Below, piece by piece: positions 46,470 to 56,010 of a DNA stretch of 64,000 nucleotides. Each line of letters opens with the position of its first letter. The stretch's first letter is position 1. The DNA comes from JAMQKA01 sp031569985. GTDB lineage: Bacteria; Bacteroidota; Rhodothermia; Balneolales; Balneolaceae. Both the position numbers and the translations under genes were made by a program. The notes under the pieces were generated by a model that saw only the letters and a program-made list of their open reading frames with translations, did not search any database and was not told where the DNA came from. The DNA lies in NCBI RefSeq assembly GCF_031569985.1, contig NZ_JAMQKA010000004.1:166555-230554 (forward strand). Reading direction: 5' to 3'.

Positions 46470-46500
46470 GTAGGAGAAGCTCTCCTACATTTCTTTTATT
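46470..46500 (+). terminator. Terminator-like hairpin in the leader of the kinase operon
   Basis: A perfect 8-bp stem GTAGGAGA / TCTCCTAC with loop AGC is followed by ATTTCTTTTATT. It lies only about 40 bp before the kinase start, so it could attenuate the operon or end a short upstream RNA. Confidence 0.55.
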
Positions 46501-46529
46501 CAATCCAGGGCAAATATAAAGGTGTACTT

Positions 46530-47609
46530 ATGAGTGCTATAGACGGCAAGTTTTCCAGTGATTTTTTTCACATGGCCCCGGATTTGATGTGTATTGCGGG
46601 CACGGATGGTGTTTTCAAAGAAGTCAATCCCGTGTTTGAATCGATGTTGGGGTACACCCAGAAGGAACTTACTTCCCGCAAGTTTTTTGATTTTATCCAT
46701 CCAGATGATCACGAGGCGACCCAGCGAGAGCTAAAAAAAATAGTAGAAGGAGAACAGGCGCTAAATTTTAAAAATCGGTACCGCACCAAAGGTGGAACCT
46801 TCATCTGGCTCTCGTGGAATGCTCATGTGGATCAACATACAGGGTTAATTTATGCTACCGCCCGCGAGGTAACCGAGCAGGTGAAAACCAAACGGAAGCT
46901 GTTGGACACCAAGCAGCAATTAGAGCAGGCCAACGAGGACCTGGAGGCCTTTAGCTACTCGGTATCTCACGACCTTCGCACACCGCTACGGGCTATTACC
47001 GGGTTTTCCCAGATACTGCTGGAAGATCACGCTGGTCAACTGGACCAGGAGGGACAGCGCCTGCTGCAGGTGGTCATCGATAATACTGATAAGATGGGGG
47101 ATCTGATCGATGATATCCTAACTTATAGCCGGGTAAGCCGGGCCGAACCGGTTCGCTCCCGAGTGGATCTGCAAAAGATATTTGAAGATGCAGCCAGCCA
47201 AGTGCTGGATAGTTTTCCTGAACTTAAGGATAAGACCACCGTTACCATTCAGGATCTGCCACCAAGCATGGGGGATTTATCTATGCTCAAACAGGTCGCA
47301 GTGAATCTAATCTCGAATGCAGTCAAATATTCTACCAATAGCGACCCAATTGAGGTTGAAGTTGGAGTGACAAATGGACAAAACCCCACCACCTACTACG
47401 TGAAGGACAACGGCATCGGATTTGATATGCAATATGTCGACAAGCTGTTTGGGGTGTTTCAACGGTTGCATAATAGCCGAGAGTATGAAGGAACAGGGGT
47501 GGGCCTGTCGCTGGTTAAGCGCATTATCGATTCTCACGGTGGAGATATTTGGGTGGAAAGCGAGCCTAATGAAGGAACCACGTTTTATTTTCAACTTTCT
47601 AAGAATTAA
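46530..47609 (+). CDS. PAS-domain sensor histidine kinase
   Basis: This cytoplasmic 359-residue kinase has a PAS/PAC sensor (about 8-120; MAPDLMCIAGTDGVFKEVNP), a short coiled coil, a HisKA domain with phospho-acceptor His147 in SHDLRTPLRA, and HATPase_c with NLISNAVKYS, DNGIGFD and GTGVGLSLV. The signalling part resembles phytochrome-like (Cph1-type) kinases. The next gene, starting within 15 bp, encodes an Rcp1-like single-domain response regulator, the usual partner of such kinases. The ligand or signal is unknown. Confidence 0.92.
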   Translation: MSAIDGKFSSDFFHMAPDLMCIAGTDGVFKEVNPVFESMLGYTQKELTSRKFFDFIHPDDHEATQRELKKIVEGEQALNFKNRYRTKGGTFIWLSWNAHVDQHTGLIYATAREVTEQVKTKRKLLDTKQQLEQANEDLEAFSYSVSHDLRTPLRAITGFSQILLEDHAGQLDQEGQRLLQVVIDNTDKMGDLIDDILTYSRVSRAEPVRSRVDLQKIFEDAASQVLDSFPELKDKTTVTIQDLPPSMGDLSMLKQVAVNLISNAVKYSTNSDPIEVEVGVTNGQNPTTYYVKDNGIGFDMQYVDKLFGVFQRLHNSREYEGTGVGLSLVKRIIDSHGGDIWVESEPNEGTTFYFQLSKN

Positions 47610-47623
47610 CGGTGGCTAATATT

Positions 47624-48070
47624 ATGCTTATGGATAATGCTATTGAGATACTCATTGTGGAGGATAATCCCAATGATGCGGAATTGACGATCCGGACCCT
47701 GGAAAAAAACAACCTGTCCAATAGGATTCTGTGGTTAGAAGATGGGGAACAAGCCTTGGATTTTTTAAAAGGCAGAGGAGACTATGAGGGACGCAACACC
47801 AAACACAAACCCAAAGTAATCTTTCTGGACCTAAAACTACCTAAGATGAGTGGTATTGAAGTGGTCCAAAAAATTAGACAAGAACCGAATTTGGAACAAA
47901 TCCCCGTTGTAATGATGACCTCCTCCCAAGAGCAGAAAGACCGGCTGCAAGGATACCAGAATGGGGTCAACAGCTATATTGTGAAGCCCTTAGACTTTCC
48001 TGAATTCACTGAAGCCATAAACGATGTAGGCTATTACTGGTTGGTGCTCAACCGGCCACCCAACGATTAG
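47624..48070 (+). CDS. Rcp1-like single-domain response regulator
   Basis: This is a receiver-only protein of about 148 residues. Key features are the acidic pocket in ILIVEDNPNDAEL, the phospho-acceptor Asp in VIFLDLKLPKMSG, MMTSS, and the Lys in VKPLDFPEF. The long insert before the third strand (LDFLKGRGDYEGRNTKHK) is typical of Rcp1-type regulators. I favour ATG 47624, with GGTGG 8 bp upstream; GTG 47612 or ATG 47630 are alternatives. It has no output domain, so it must act by protein contact or phosphotransfer. Confidence 0.9.
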   Translation: MLMDNAIEILIVEDNPNDAELTIRTLEKNNLSNRILWLEDGEQALDFLKGRGDYEGRNTKHKPKVIFLDLKLPKMSGIEVVQKIRQEPNLEQIPVVMMTSSQEQKDRLQGYQNGVNSYIVKPLDFPEFTEAINDVGYYWLVLNRPPND

Positions 48071-48099
48071 GTTATATTGAGTAACCAAAAGGGAGATCA

Positions 48100-49545
48100 A
48101 TGAGTGAAAGCAATATAAGGTTACTTATCGTAGAGGATACGAGCTCAGATGTTGATTTAATCATTCATCGACTCAAGAAAGATGGGGTTGACATTTCCTA
48201 TGAAGTTGTTGAGCAGCTGCCGCAAGTACTAAACAAGCTGCAAAATAACGTCTATGAAATGGTTATCTCGGATTTCAACCTGGGAGGCTTTGATGGAATC
48301 GATGTTTTAAAGGTGGTCAAACAGCATAACCAGTTGCTGCCGTTTATTATGCTATCAGGGGTGATGACCCATGAGCAAGAAACCAAGGTACTTGAGCTTG
48401 GGGGGGATGAGGTCCTGCTAAAAACCCAACTCAATCGCCTGCCGTTTTCGGTACGCCGGTTGCTGCATGAGCGCAAAAGCAAAGATAAGCTACAGGAAGT
48501 TCATAAAAAGCTGAAAAAAGAACGAACCCGCATCAATCAGTCTCAAAAGTTGGCCGGAATGTTCTGGTGGGGATATGATCCTGAAAATGATAATGTAGAA
48601 TGGTCAGATGCTGCCTATCATCTGTTAAAGGTAAATAAAGAGCAATTTGGGGAAACGATGGAGGCATTTATGAAACTTGTCCACCCACAAGATCGCCCCT
48701 CCCTCAAAAAAACATTGCGGGTCATCAGAAAGGAGAAAAAACCACAAATATATTCGCTTCGGATTAAATCCAAAGGAGAAATAACTCATTTTAAATGTAG
48801 TGCTGACCCTGAGGTTAATGAGAACGGTGTAATCACCTATATCTATGGAACTGCCCAAGATATAACCCAGTTAAAACGCCATGAGCAACGCCTTGAACAG
48901 GCTTTAAAACACCAGCAAGAGCTACTGTCTGAGGTTCATCACCGCGTAAAAAATAACCTGGCCATTATTTCCAGCTTTTTAGAGCTGCGTTTGTTTGAAA
49001 CAACCGATCAAACCGAACGGGAATTGCTAACCAAGCTGATAGGAAAAATCAAGTCTATTGGCTTAGTTCACGAACACCTGTATCACTCGATGGATTTTCT
49101 GGAAGTTGAGTTAGGTGCTCTTATTGAGGACTTGGCAGACATGTTCCAAATGCTTACTTCCCCACATGACCAAGAGATTAACATCCAATGCCAAACGGAT
49201 CCGGTCTTGCTGAATGTGAACCAAGCCGTTCCATGTTCACTCATACTATCTGAGCTGTTGGTCAATGCTGCAGAACATGCCTTCGATGGCCAAGATGATA
49301 AACGGATTACCATTATTAGTCAACCGACGAATAGTAACACCATTGAGCTAACTGTTTCCGACAACGGGGTTGGACTCCCTGAAGGATTTGCATTTGAACA
49401 AGAAGCAGGATTGGGTTCTACTATCATTTCTACGCAACTTAAGCAGCTAAATGCGGACTATATTGTTAAGACAGATAAAGGGTCCACCATTACATTTACC
49501 TTTGAGTTGAACCAAGGCAAAGGAGCACACAGCAACTGGAATTAG
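48100..49545 (+). CDS. REC-PAS-HisKA_2 histidine kinase
   Basis: The 481-residue protein starts with a receiver domain (LLIVEDTSSDVDLII; Asp in MVISDFNLGGFDG). A PAS-like domain follows (FWWGYDPENDNVEWSDAAYH), then a HisKA_2 dimerisation domain (EVHHRVKNNLAIIS, His280/281) and HATPase_c (SDNGVGLPEG). This is an inverted layout with the receiver first, so phosphorylation of the receiver may control the kinase. The start ATG 48100 has GGGAG 7 bp upstream. The next gene encodes the same architecture, so the two are tandem paralogues. Confidence 0.9.
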   Translation: MSESNIRLLIVEDTSSDVDLIIHRLKKDGVDISYEVVEQLPQVLNKLQNNVYEMVISDFNLGGFDGIDVLKVVKQHNQLLPFIMLSGVMTHEQETKVLELGGDEVLLKTQLNRLPFSVRRLLHERKSKDKLQEVHKKLKKERTRINQSQKLAGMFWWGYDPENDNVEWSDAAYHLLKVNKEQFGETMEAFMKLVHPQDRPSLKKTLRVIRKEKKPQIYSLRIKSKGEITHFKCSADPEVNENGVITYIYGTAQDITQLKRHEQRLEQALKHQQELLSEVHHRVKNNLAIISSFLELRLFETTDQTERELLTKLIGKIKSIGLVHEHLYHSMDFLEVELGALIEDLADMFQMLTSPHDQEINIQCQTDPVLLNVNQAVPCSLILSELLVNAAEHAFDGQDDKRITIISQPTNSNTIELTVSDNGVGLPEGFAFEQEAGLGSTIISTQLKQLNADYIVKTDKGSTITFTFELNQGKGAHSNWN

Positions 49546-49643
49546 ATAAGTTGGCCATAACTGGTTGAAATTATTCAAAATCTCTTATTGTTATTGGGCA
49601 CTAGGTAGTGACAGGGGAATAAATTTAGGAAGGAAAGATAATT

Positions 49644-51101
49644 ATGGTGATAGGGGCACAGGCGGTAGATACGCACTTACAGGTACTGGTTATTGAGGAT
49701 ACCCCGACCGATGCAGAGCTACTAATCCATCGACTTCGGAAACAGGATTTTACCTTTGATCACCATTTAGCCGAATCAGCTGGACAAACACGCGCTGCGC
49801 TTGAAAACTACCAGATTGATTTGGTTATCTCAGATTTTCATATGCCCGGCTTTGACGGGACCCAGGCCCTGCAGATCGTTAAGGATTTCGACCCGATGAT
49901 CCCCTTCATTCTTTTGTCTGGCTCTATTGACCAAGATCAAGAAACAAAAATCCTGCAATTGGGCGCCGATGAGGTGATTATGAAGTCCAATCTTAATCGC
50001 CTTGCGTTTTCGGTACGCCGCGTATTATACGAGCGACACCAAAAAAGCCAGCTAAAATTGCTGGAATCGGTGGTGACCAATACCAAAGATGCGGTAATGA
50101 TCCTGGAGGCTGAAAGCAATAATTTACCCGGCCGTAAGATTGTCTATGTCAATGAAGCCTTTACTCAAATGACCGGCTACTCCAAAGAGGAAGCCATAGG
50201 GCACACCCCACACCTGCTCAATGGCCCGAAGACCGATAAAAAGAGTAGACAGCGACTCGGCAAGGCCATGGACAGCTGGAAAACCTGTGAGGTGGAGCTA
50301 CTCAATTACCGGAAAACGGGAGAAGAATTCTGGGTTAACATCTTTGTTAGGCCCGTGTCCGCCCCCAATGGAGGATATAGCCATTGGATCTGTATAGAAC
50401 GAGAGATTACGGATCGAATAAAACGAGAACAGCAAATAAGGCAGTCACTGAAGGAAAAAGAGGTCTTGCTGGCCGAAATTCACCACCGCGTTAAGAATAA
50501 TCTGGCGGTGGTATCCGGCTTGCTTCAGCTGGAACGATTTCATTCCAACCAGTCTGAAGTGCAAGATATTTTAAAGAAAGCCGAACTTCGTATAAAATCA
50601 ATCGCAACGATTCACGAAAATTTATACAAGTCAACCAACTTTGCTTCATTATCTTTTGCCAATTATATGGATGACATCATCGAATCCATCCAAAAAGCAT
50701 ATGAAAGCAAGCAGACAACGATAGAATTAGAAAAAAATATTGCCCAGGTATCCTTAAATGTTAATCAGGCAATTCCCTTAGGCCTTATGATTAATGAACT
50801 GCTAACCAATGCCTATAAACATGCGTTTCCGAATAAGAAAAAAGGGCATGTTAAGATTGAGATAACACAACAGGGTGAGCATATCATTCTATGTGTTTCA
50901 GATGATGGAAAAGGCTTGCCTGAGGAAGTAACGGATCACAACGTGGATAGTTTGGGATTCACCTTAATTGACACGCTGGTAAAACAACTCCACGGGACCA
51001 GCACCATAAAGAGCGATAACGGGGTCAACTTTAGGCTTGAATTTCAAAAACGCAGCCCGAAAGGTACTGCCAATGCTCTGAATTACAATCCGAACAAATA
51101 G
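49644..51101 (+). CDS. REC-PAS-HisKA_2 histidine kinase, tandem paralogue
   Basis: The 485-residue protein has the same order as its neighbour: receiver (VLVIEDTPTDAELLIHRL; Asp in VISDFHMPGFDG), PAS/PAC, HisKA_2 (EIHHRVKNNLAVVSGLLQLE, His280) and HATPase_c (SDDGKGLPEEV). The PAS domain resembles LOV domains (FTQMTGYSKEEAIGHTPHLL), but the photoactive Cys of GxNCRFLQ is absent, so flavin photochemistry is not expected. A strong Shine-Dalgarno (AGGAAGG) precedes ATG 49644. Identical domain order and the same His position suggest a recent duplication of architecture, followed by divergence in the sensor part. Confidence 0.9.
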   Translation: MVIGAQAVDTHLQVLVIEDTPTDAELLIHRLRKQDFTFDHHLAESAGQTRAALENYQIDLVISDFHMPGFDGTQALQIVKDFDPMIPFILLSGSIDQDQETKILQLGADEVIMKSNLNRLAFSVRRVLYERHQKSQLKLLESVVTNTKDAVMILEAESNNLPGRKIVYVNEAFTQMTGYSKEEAIGHTPHLLNGPKTDKKSRQRLGKAMDSWKTCEVELLNYRKTGEEFWVNIFVRPVSAPNGGYSHWICIEREITDRIKREQQIRQSLKEKEVLLAEIHHRVKNNLAVVSGLLQLERFHSNQSEVQDILKKAELRIKSIATIHENLYKSTNFASLSFANYMDDIIESIQKAYESKQTTIELEKNIAQVSLNVNQAIPLGLMINELLTNAYKHAFPNKKKGHVKIEITQQGEHIILCVSDDGKGLPEEVTDHNVDSLGFTLIDTLVKQLHGTSTIKSDNGVNFRLEFQKRSPKGTANALNYNPNK

Positions 51102-51115
51102 TAAGGGAAAAGGGT

Positions 51116-51577
51116 ATGGAATATCTGGTAAGCATATCATTTTCTTCTTCGCCGTTAGTCAATACTAAGACCATGGTGAAAGGGTTTACCTTTCAGGATC
51201 CGATCTGGTATATGGGGCGAGTGCAGTCGTGTTACTTTGTCTATTCTTTTCTTACAAAACATACTGCAAACCTAAGGCTGTATTTCGAAGATCTTATGGT
51301 TAGTGAAATCTGTAACGGAGATATACAGTGTAACTTGACCTTGTCGTATATTACTCCCCAAAATAATCAATCAATCCTGTTTGAAAGCGATTATTCGGAA
51401 GAGGAATTATTACAGGCACTGGAGGATGAGTGCAACTTGTACTATTCTACCAATCAAAATCATATCCCTACCTTGGATGCAGAATGTGAAGAACACAATA
51501 TTACTGTTCCTATCTTAAAAGGGAGCACGTATTTATTGGACTACACCAATGGAAAAGCCATTGATGCTTTTTGGTAA
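51116..51577 (+). CDS. Unknown 153-aa protein in the signalling cluster
   Basis: I recognise no domain. The protein is soluble, Cys- and Tyr-rich and largely beta in character (WYMGRVQSCYFVYSFLTKHT, CNLTLSYITPQNNQSILF). It starts 14 bp after the second tandem kinase and is probably co-transcribed. Its stop faces the DUF3467 gene stop across 21 bp. Confidence 0.65.
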   Translation: MEYLVSISFSSSPLVNTKTMVKGFTFQDPIWYMGRVQSCYFVYSFLTKHTANLRLYFEDLMVSEICNGDIQCNLTLSYITPQNNQSILFESDYSEEELLQALEDECNLYYSTNQNHIPTLDAECEEHNITVPILKGSTYLLDYTNGKAIDAFW

Positions 51578-51598
51578 GTTAGGATCTATTTAAACCTT

Positions 51599-51871
51599 TT
51601 ATTCTTCGCCGTATTTTTCTTTGTATTCGGCCAAACTCTCTTGAATTGCTTCACTAAGGTTTTCCATATGCTCGGGGCTGACAATAATACGGGAGACCAG
51701 TTGTGCTTCCTGTTCAATGTTCAATACAAAGCCCAGAATAAATTCATTTTTTGTAAAAGTGACACGAGCCAAGTTTGAATAAACCCCTTTGGCCACATCT
51801 TTGCCGGCGGTGACTTTAAGTTTATTTAAATCATTGCTTTTTCCATTCTGTTGTGAGTTTGCATCAGCCAT
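51599..51871 (-). CDS. DUF3467-family protein
   Basis: I take ATG 51871 as the start (MADANSQQNGKSNDLNKLKV), because the upstream extension is low-complexity and unlike the family. The 90-residue product has the family core GVYSNLARVTFTKNEFILGF then VLNIEQEAQLVSRIIVSPEH, and ends LAEYKEKYGEE. Function is unknown; the family is widespread in bacteria and small. It is antisense to the surrounding signalling genes. Confidence 0.85.
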   Translation of the reverse strand: MADANSQQNGKSNDLNKLKVTAGKDVAKGVYSNLARVTFTKNEFILGFVLNIEQEAQLVSRIIVSPEHMENLSEAIQESLAEYKEKYGEE

Positions 51872-52016
51872 AGGTAATGATGTTATAAAATTAAGATTGT
51901 TTATTTGCTGAATATAACCAATTATACTGTGGTTGATCCTTGAAATGAATTTTGACGGATTCTTATTTTGTAGTGTAATAATGACAATAATATAGCTAAC
52001 GTTCACAGTACTTGTT

Positions 52017-52457
52017 ATGAAGTTAAAAATGAAGTTGCGCAAAAAATTTAAATTTGCAGCAACTACATTATTATTCCTGTTTGGCGGACATACTAAAGAG
52101 GCTCATTCTCAAAACACCGCCCATGCCGTAATGAAAGTATCAGTTCGTATAGTTTCCAATCCACAAATAGACAGTAACATAATTACCGATATTTCAGATC
52201 AGCTTCAGACAGGCAAAAAGCAGCTCAGCCTGGGCGGCTACAGCATGGATATACCAACCGGAAGACACTACACTTTTGACTTTAATCCTCAAATAAAGAT
52301 GCAAAATGATGCTGATTCATGGGACATTTCGACAGACGTTCTACAAAGTGAAAAAGACGGTAAAATCACCTACAATTTTACAGGTAAGGCTAGTACTTCT
52401 TCAATACCTCCTGGCAACTATTCTGGTGAGTTATCTACCACAATAGAGTATATGTAG
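52017..52457 (+). CDS. Secreted small beta-rich protein (DUF4402-like)
   Basis: The 146-residue protein has a signal peptide (MKLKMKLRKKFKFAATTLLF ... cleaved near AHSQ). The mature domain is beta-rich with paired Gly turns (KQLSLGGYSMDIPTGRHYTF, SSIPPGNYSGELSTTIEYM), similar to DUF4402/spore-coat-U-like secreted domains. It lies between DUF3467 (divergent) and the hybrid kinase gene, so a sensor-related or surface role is possible but not shown. Confidence 0.65.
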   Translation: MKLKMKLRKKFKFAATTLLFLFGGHTKEAHSQNTAHAVMKVSVRIVSNPQIDSNIITDISDQLQTGKKQLSLGGYSMDIPTGRHYTFDFNPQIKMQNDADSWDISTDVLQSEKDGKITYNFTGKASTSSIPPGNYSGELSTTIEYM

Positions 52458-52523
52458 GTGTTTAGTTTTTTGTAAAAAATATGTCTATAGGACAACTGGA
52501 GTTTTAATATAAATCATGTGGTG

Positions 52524-54776
52524 ATGGATTGGGAAAGTGTCAGTGAAGACTTGTTTGAAGGTTTTACGAGCAAAGTAAAATTACTTAACCAAATTTTCGA
52601 ATCTTTTCCAGAGATTATAATACTGGAAAATACTGACCGGTCCATTTTGGCTGTAAACGATTCAGTAGAATCAATGTTGGGATATTCGCCATCCGAACTA
52701 GTGGGAGTACCAGTAAAAGAGCTTTATGCGAACGAGTCAGCATATGAAAAAATGGGAAGAGCAGTAATGAGCGCTGGAGCAGGAAAGTCTCAGACGTTAG
52801 AAACAAAATTTCTAAAAAAGAATGGGGATTCCCTGCCTATCGAAACACTTGTTAAAAAAATAGTAGATACAACCGGGAATCATGTCGGTTTTCAAGCTGT
52901 GGTAAGGGACGTATCCGAGCGAAAAAAGCGGGAAAAGATCATTAAAAAGTTTTTTTCCCTTCCGCTGAATTTCATGACTACAGCTACTCCGGATGGATAT
53001 TTAAAAGAGTTTAATCCTCATTTTCAACAATTGCTTGGTTATACGGAGGAAGAGCTTTTAAGCATGCCGTTTACTGAATTGATCCACCCTGAGGATATTG
53101 AAAGAACCATGCAGGAGGTCGGAAAGCTTGCCTCGGGGGAAATTAAAATGATGGTAAGATTCGAGAACCGGGTGATAGCAAAAGATGGTACCGAATATTG
53201 GATATCCTGGGCTGCAACCTTTGATGATGAGACCGGTCTCATGTATTCCATGGGGCAGGATGTCACAAAACATAAGGTGTTGGAAAACCAGCTAATCGAA
53301 TCCAAGGAAAAAGCAGAGGAGGCTAACAGGGCCAAAAGCCAGTTCATCGCCAACATGAGCCATGAAATTCGCACGCCAATGAACGCGATCTTGGGTTTTG
53401 CAGATATGCTAAAAGAACAAGTAGACAGTAATCTGGAGACAGAGTATGTGCAAAACATTTACAACAGTGGGCAAAGCCTGTTGAAATTAATTAATGATGT
53501 GCTAGACCTGTCGAAAATAGAAGCTGGAAAACAGCAGTTAAACATTCGTCCCGTTAATGTTAGACGAGTTGTTGATGAAGTCCAAAGTATATTTGCACTT
53601 CGTTCCGAAGAAAAAGGAGTAACAATTAGAACCGAAATAGATGATTCCACCCCAAATTCTATTCTGTTAGATGAATTAAAGTTGAGACAAATTCTGGTAA
53701 ATCTTGTAGGTAATGCACTGAAGTTTACACAAGAAGGTTTTGTGGAAGTAGGGGTACGATCTAGAGAGATCGAAAGTATAGAGAGCCAAGTTAATCTAGA
53801 AGTGTATGTAAAAGATACTGGTAAGGGCATAACTAAAGAAAGGCAGCAGGCAATATTTAGTGAATTTGAACAGGAAGATTATTCTATCTCAGATAAATTT
53901 GGAGGCACCGGATTGGGTCTCGCAATTTCTCTACGTCTTGCTCACCTAATGAATGGGAGTATTAATGTAGAAAGTGAGCCAGGAAAAGGCAGTATTTTCA
54001 CTCTAATAATCCCCAATTTGGCCATTGCTTCTATGAATGAAGAAATGGAAAATGATGTCTTGATAGATTATAACATTGATCTCAAGAAAGGCCGGATTCT
54101 CATTGTCGATGATATCCAATTGAACAGAGATTTAGTCAAAGATTTTTTGAGAGAATATCCGTTAGATGTTTTAGAAGCCTCCAACGGAGTAGAAGCAGTA
54201 CGTTTGGCCGAGGAACAATCACTGGATTTGATTTTTATGGACATCAAGATGGCACACATGGATGGTGTCGAGGCCATGAAACAGATTAAGAAAAAAAAGA
54301 AAACACTACCCATAGTTGCACTTACTGCTTCCGCATTTACCACTCATAATAAAGAATTGGAGGGGTACGGCTTCGACGGGTACCTAAGGAAACCGGTAAG
54401 CAGATCACAAATTTTGATGCAACTAGCAAGATTTGTAGGTACTGATGAGAATAATAGCATTGAAGAGAGCAATGATGACAGGCAGAAAAAGTCTCCTGAG
54501 ATAAATGGTGTCAATATAAAGGGGGGAAAAATAGTTAAGAAATTAAATTCTGATATAACACCTATTATCTCAGAACTGGATACTGATGCCATTATGATGG
54601 ACCATTATAAAGATTTGTTAAAAGCGATGAAGGAGGTTGAGAAAGAGGTTCCTGCACAGGAGATTGTACGTTTCAATAGCCAATTAGAGACAGCCATACA
54701 GCTTTTTGATATCGAACAAATCCGCAAGCTGGTTACCATTAAATATCCCGAATTAATTGAAACTCTCGAGGGCTAG
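52524..54776 (+). CDS. PAS-PAS hybrid histidine kinase with C-terminal receiver
   Basis: The protein is about 750 residues long. I prefer ATG 52524 (MDWESVSEDLFEG) over an upstream GTG. The order is PAS (LVGVPVKELYANES), a second PAS (NPHFQQLLGYTEEELLSM), HisKA with His280 in NMSHEIRTPMNAI, and HATPase_c (GLAISLRLAHLMNGS). A receiver follows, with ILIVDDIQLNRDL and phospho-acceptor Asp573 in IFMDIKMAHMDG. The last 110 residues are helical and Glu-rich and do not show an HPt histidine motif. The receiver may pass phosphate to the single-domain regulator of this cluster or to an unseen HPt protein. Confidence 0.9.
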   Translation: MDWESVSEDLFEGFTSKVKLLNQIFESFPEIIILENTDRSILAVNDSVESMLGYSPSELVGVPVKELYANESAYEKMGRAVMSAGAGKSQTLETKFLKKNGDSLPIETLVKKIVDTTGNHVGFQAVVRDVSERKKREKIIKKFFSLPLNFMTTATPDGYLKEFNPHFQQLLGYTEEELLSMPFTELIHPEDIERTMQEVGKLASGEIKMMVRFENRVIAKDGTEYWISWAATFDDETGLMYSMGQDVTKHKVLENQLIESKEKAEEANRAKSQFIANMSHEIRTPMNAILGFADMLKEQVDSNLETEYVQNIYNSGQSLLKLINDVLDLSKIEAGKQQLNIRPVNVRRVVDEVQSIFALRSEEKGVTIRTEIDDSTPNSILLDELKLRQILVNLVGNALKFTQEGFVEVGVRSREIESIESQVNLEVYVKDTGKGITKERQQAIFSEFEQEDYSISDKFGGTGLGLAISLRLAHLMNGSINVESEPGKGSIFTLIIPNLAIASMNEEMENDVLIDYNIDLKKGRILIVDDIQLNRDLVKDFLREYPLDVLEASNGVEAVRLAEEQSLDLIFMDIKMAHMDGVEAMKQIKKKKKTLPIVALTASAFTTHNKELEGYGFDGYLRKPVSRSQILMQLARFVGTDENNSIEESNDDRQKKSPEINGVNIKGGKIVKKLNSDITPIISELDTDAIMMDHYKDLLKAMKEVEKEVPAQEIVRFNSQLETAIQLFDIEQIRKLVTIKYPELIETLEG

Positions 54777-54805
54777 GATTTCTGAAAACTTTAAATGAAT
54801 TATGA

Positions 54806-55954
54806 ATGTCCATGACTGATCAAACAGATGGCAAACCTGGGAATGATTTTTTGATCTTAATAGCGGATGATGTTTCCCAAAATATACAGCTGTTGGGTAC
54901 AATCCTCGATAACAAGGGTTACAGAATTGCAGCTGTAACGAGTGGTGACCAAGTGGTAAAAACTGCTATTAAGAGCCAGCCTGACTTAATCTTGCTAGAT
55001 ATTATGATGCCGGGCAAAAATGGTTTTGAGGTGTGCCGGGAGTTGAAAGCAGACCCTCGGTTATCAGAAATACCAGTAATATTTCTTACGGCTCGTTCTG
55101 AAGAGGAGGATATAGTTAAGGGATTTAATTTGGGAGGGGCTGATTATGTAACAAAACCTTTTAACTCAGGTGAACTACTGGCCCGTATTGAGACTCATCT
55201 GAGTTTAAAGAATGCCCGGGACCAAATCATAAAACAACAGCAGAAACTACAACAACTGACAGAAACAAAGGAAAAACTGTACTCTATCATAGCTCACGAC
55301 CTGAAAAATGCATTGTTTGGAATTTCAGGTTTAGCCGAATTTGTTGAGGAAGACCTGGTGGATGAAAAAATTAACCCTGAGATCCTGGAAAATGTGAGGT
55401 TGATATCAAGGTCCTCTGAATCTGCTACCATGATACTGAAAAACCTTTTGGCATGGACTCGCTTGCAAACAGATGATCTTGAATTAAATCCGGAGAATTT
55501 TTCACTTTCAGAGGAGATAATCAATAGCATCAATCTCTATCAGACCCAGGCAAACAAGAAAGAAGTGGAAATCCAATTTGATTCGGAAATAGAAGCACCA
55601 ATAATCTTTGCTGATCCACAAATGATATCCACAGTGATTCGAAATCTTATTTCAAATGCTATCAAATTTTCAAATGAAGGCGACCAAGTTACTGTTGAGA
55701 CTACCCAAAAGAAAGATGCTATCCAGGTAGCGGTGAAAGACGAAGGGATTGGAATACCGAAAGAAATTCAGAAAACTATCTTCAACCCTGAAGAACGTCC
55801 AAAAAGAACGGGAACGGACAATGAGCAAGGAACGGGCTTGGGACTGCTGTTATGCAAGGAGTTTATTGAGGCTCACAGAGGTGAAATTTTGGTTGAAAGC
55901 TCTCCAAATGAAGGATCTATCTTTAGGTTTAGTATACCCAATCACATCTCCTAG
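54806..55954 (+). CDS. REC-HisKA histidine kinase
   Basis: The 382-residue protein has an N-terminal receiver (LILIADDVSQNIQ; Asp65 in ILLDIMMPGKNG; Lys in YVTKPFNSGELLA). A coiled linker leads to HisKA with His164 in IIAHDLKNALFGISG, and then HATPase_c (NLISNAIKFSNEG, GTGLGLLLCKEF). This is another receiver-first kinase, but with a HisKA rather than HisKA_2 domain. It starts 30 bp after the hybrid kinase. Confidence 0.9.
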   Translation: MSMTDQTDGKPGNDFLILIADDVSQNIQLLGTILDNKGYRIAAVTSGDQVVKTAIKSQPDLILLDIMMPGKNGFEVCRELKADPRLSEIPVIFLTARSEEEDIVKGFNLGGADYVTKPFNSGELLARIETHLSLKNARDQIIKQQQKLQQLTETKEKLYSIIAHDLKNALFGISGLAEFVEEDLVDEKINPEILENVRLISRSSESATMILKNLLAWTRLQTDDLELNPENFSLSEEIINSINLYQTQANKKEVEIQFDSEIEAPIIFADPQMISTVIRNLISNAIKFSNEGDQVTVETTQKKDAIQVAVKDEGIGIPKEIQKTIFNPEERPKRTGTDNEQGTGLGLLLCKEFIEAHRGEILVESSPNEGSIFRFSIPNHIS

Positions 55955-56010
55955 CATAACAAAGGATAAGGGACCAATGATACATTAAAAGTCCGATTTG
56001 AATACTATAC

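Larger units (their letters stand above)
46002..46529. other. 528-bp gene-free stretch with palindrome and two hairpins
   Basis: No gene is convincing here. It contains a 16-bp perfect palindrome AAATATAATTATATTT (46191-46206) and two terminator-like hairpins described separately. A promoter for the signalling cluster must lie in this stretch, and a small RNA between the two hairpins is possible. Confidence 0.5.
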
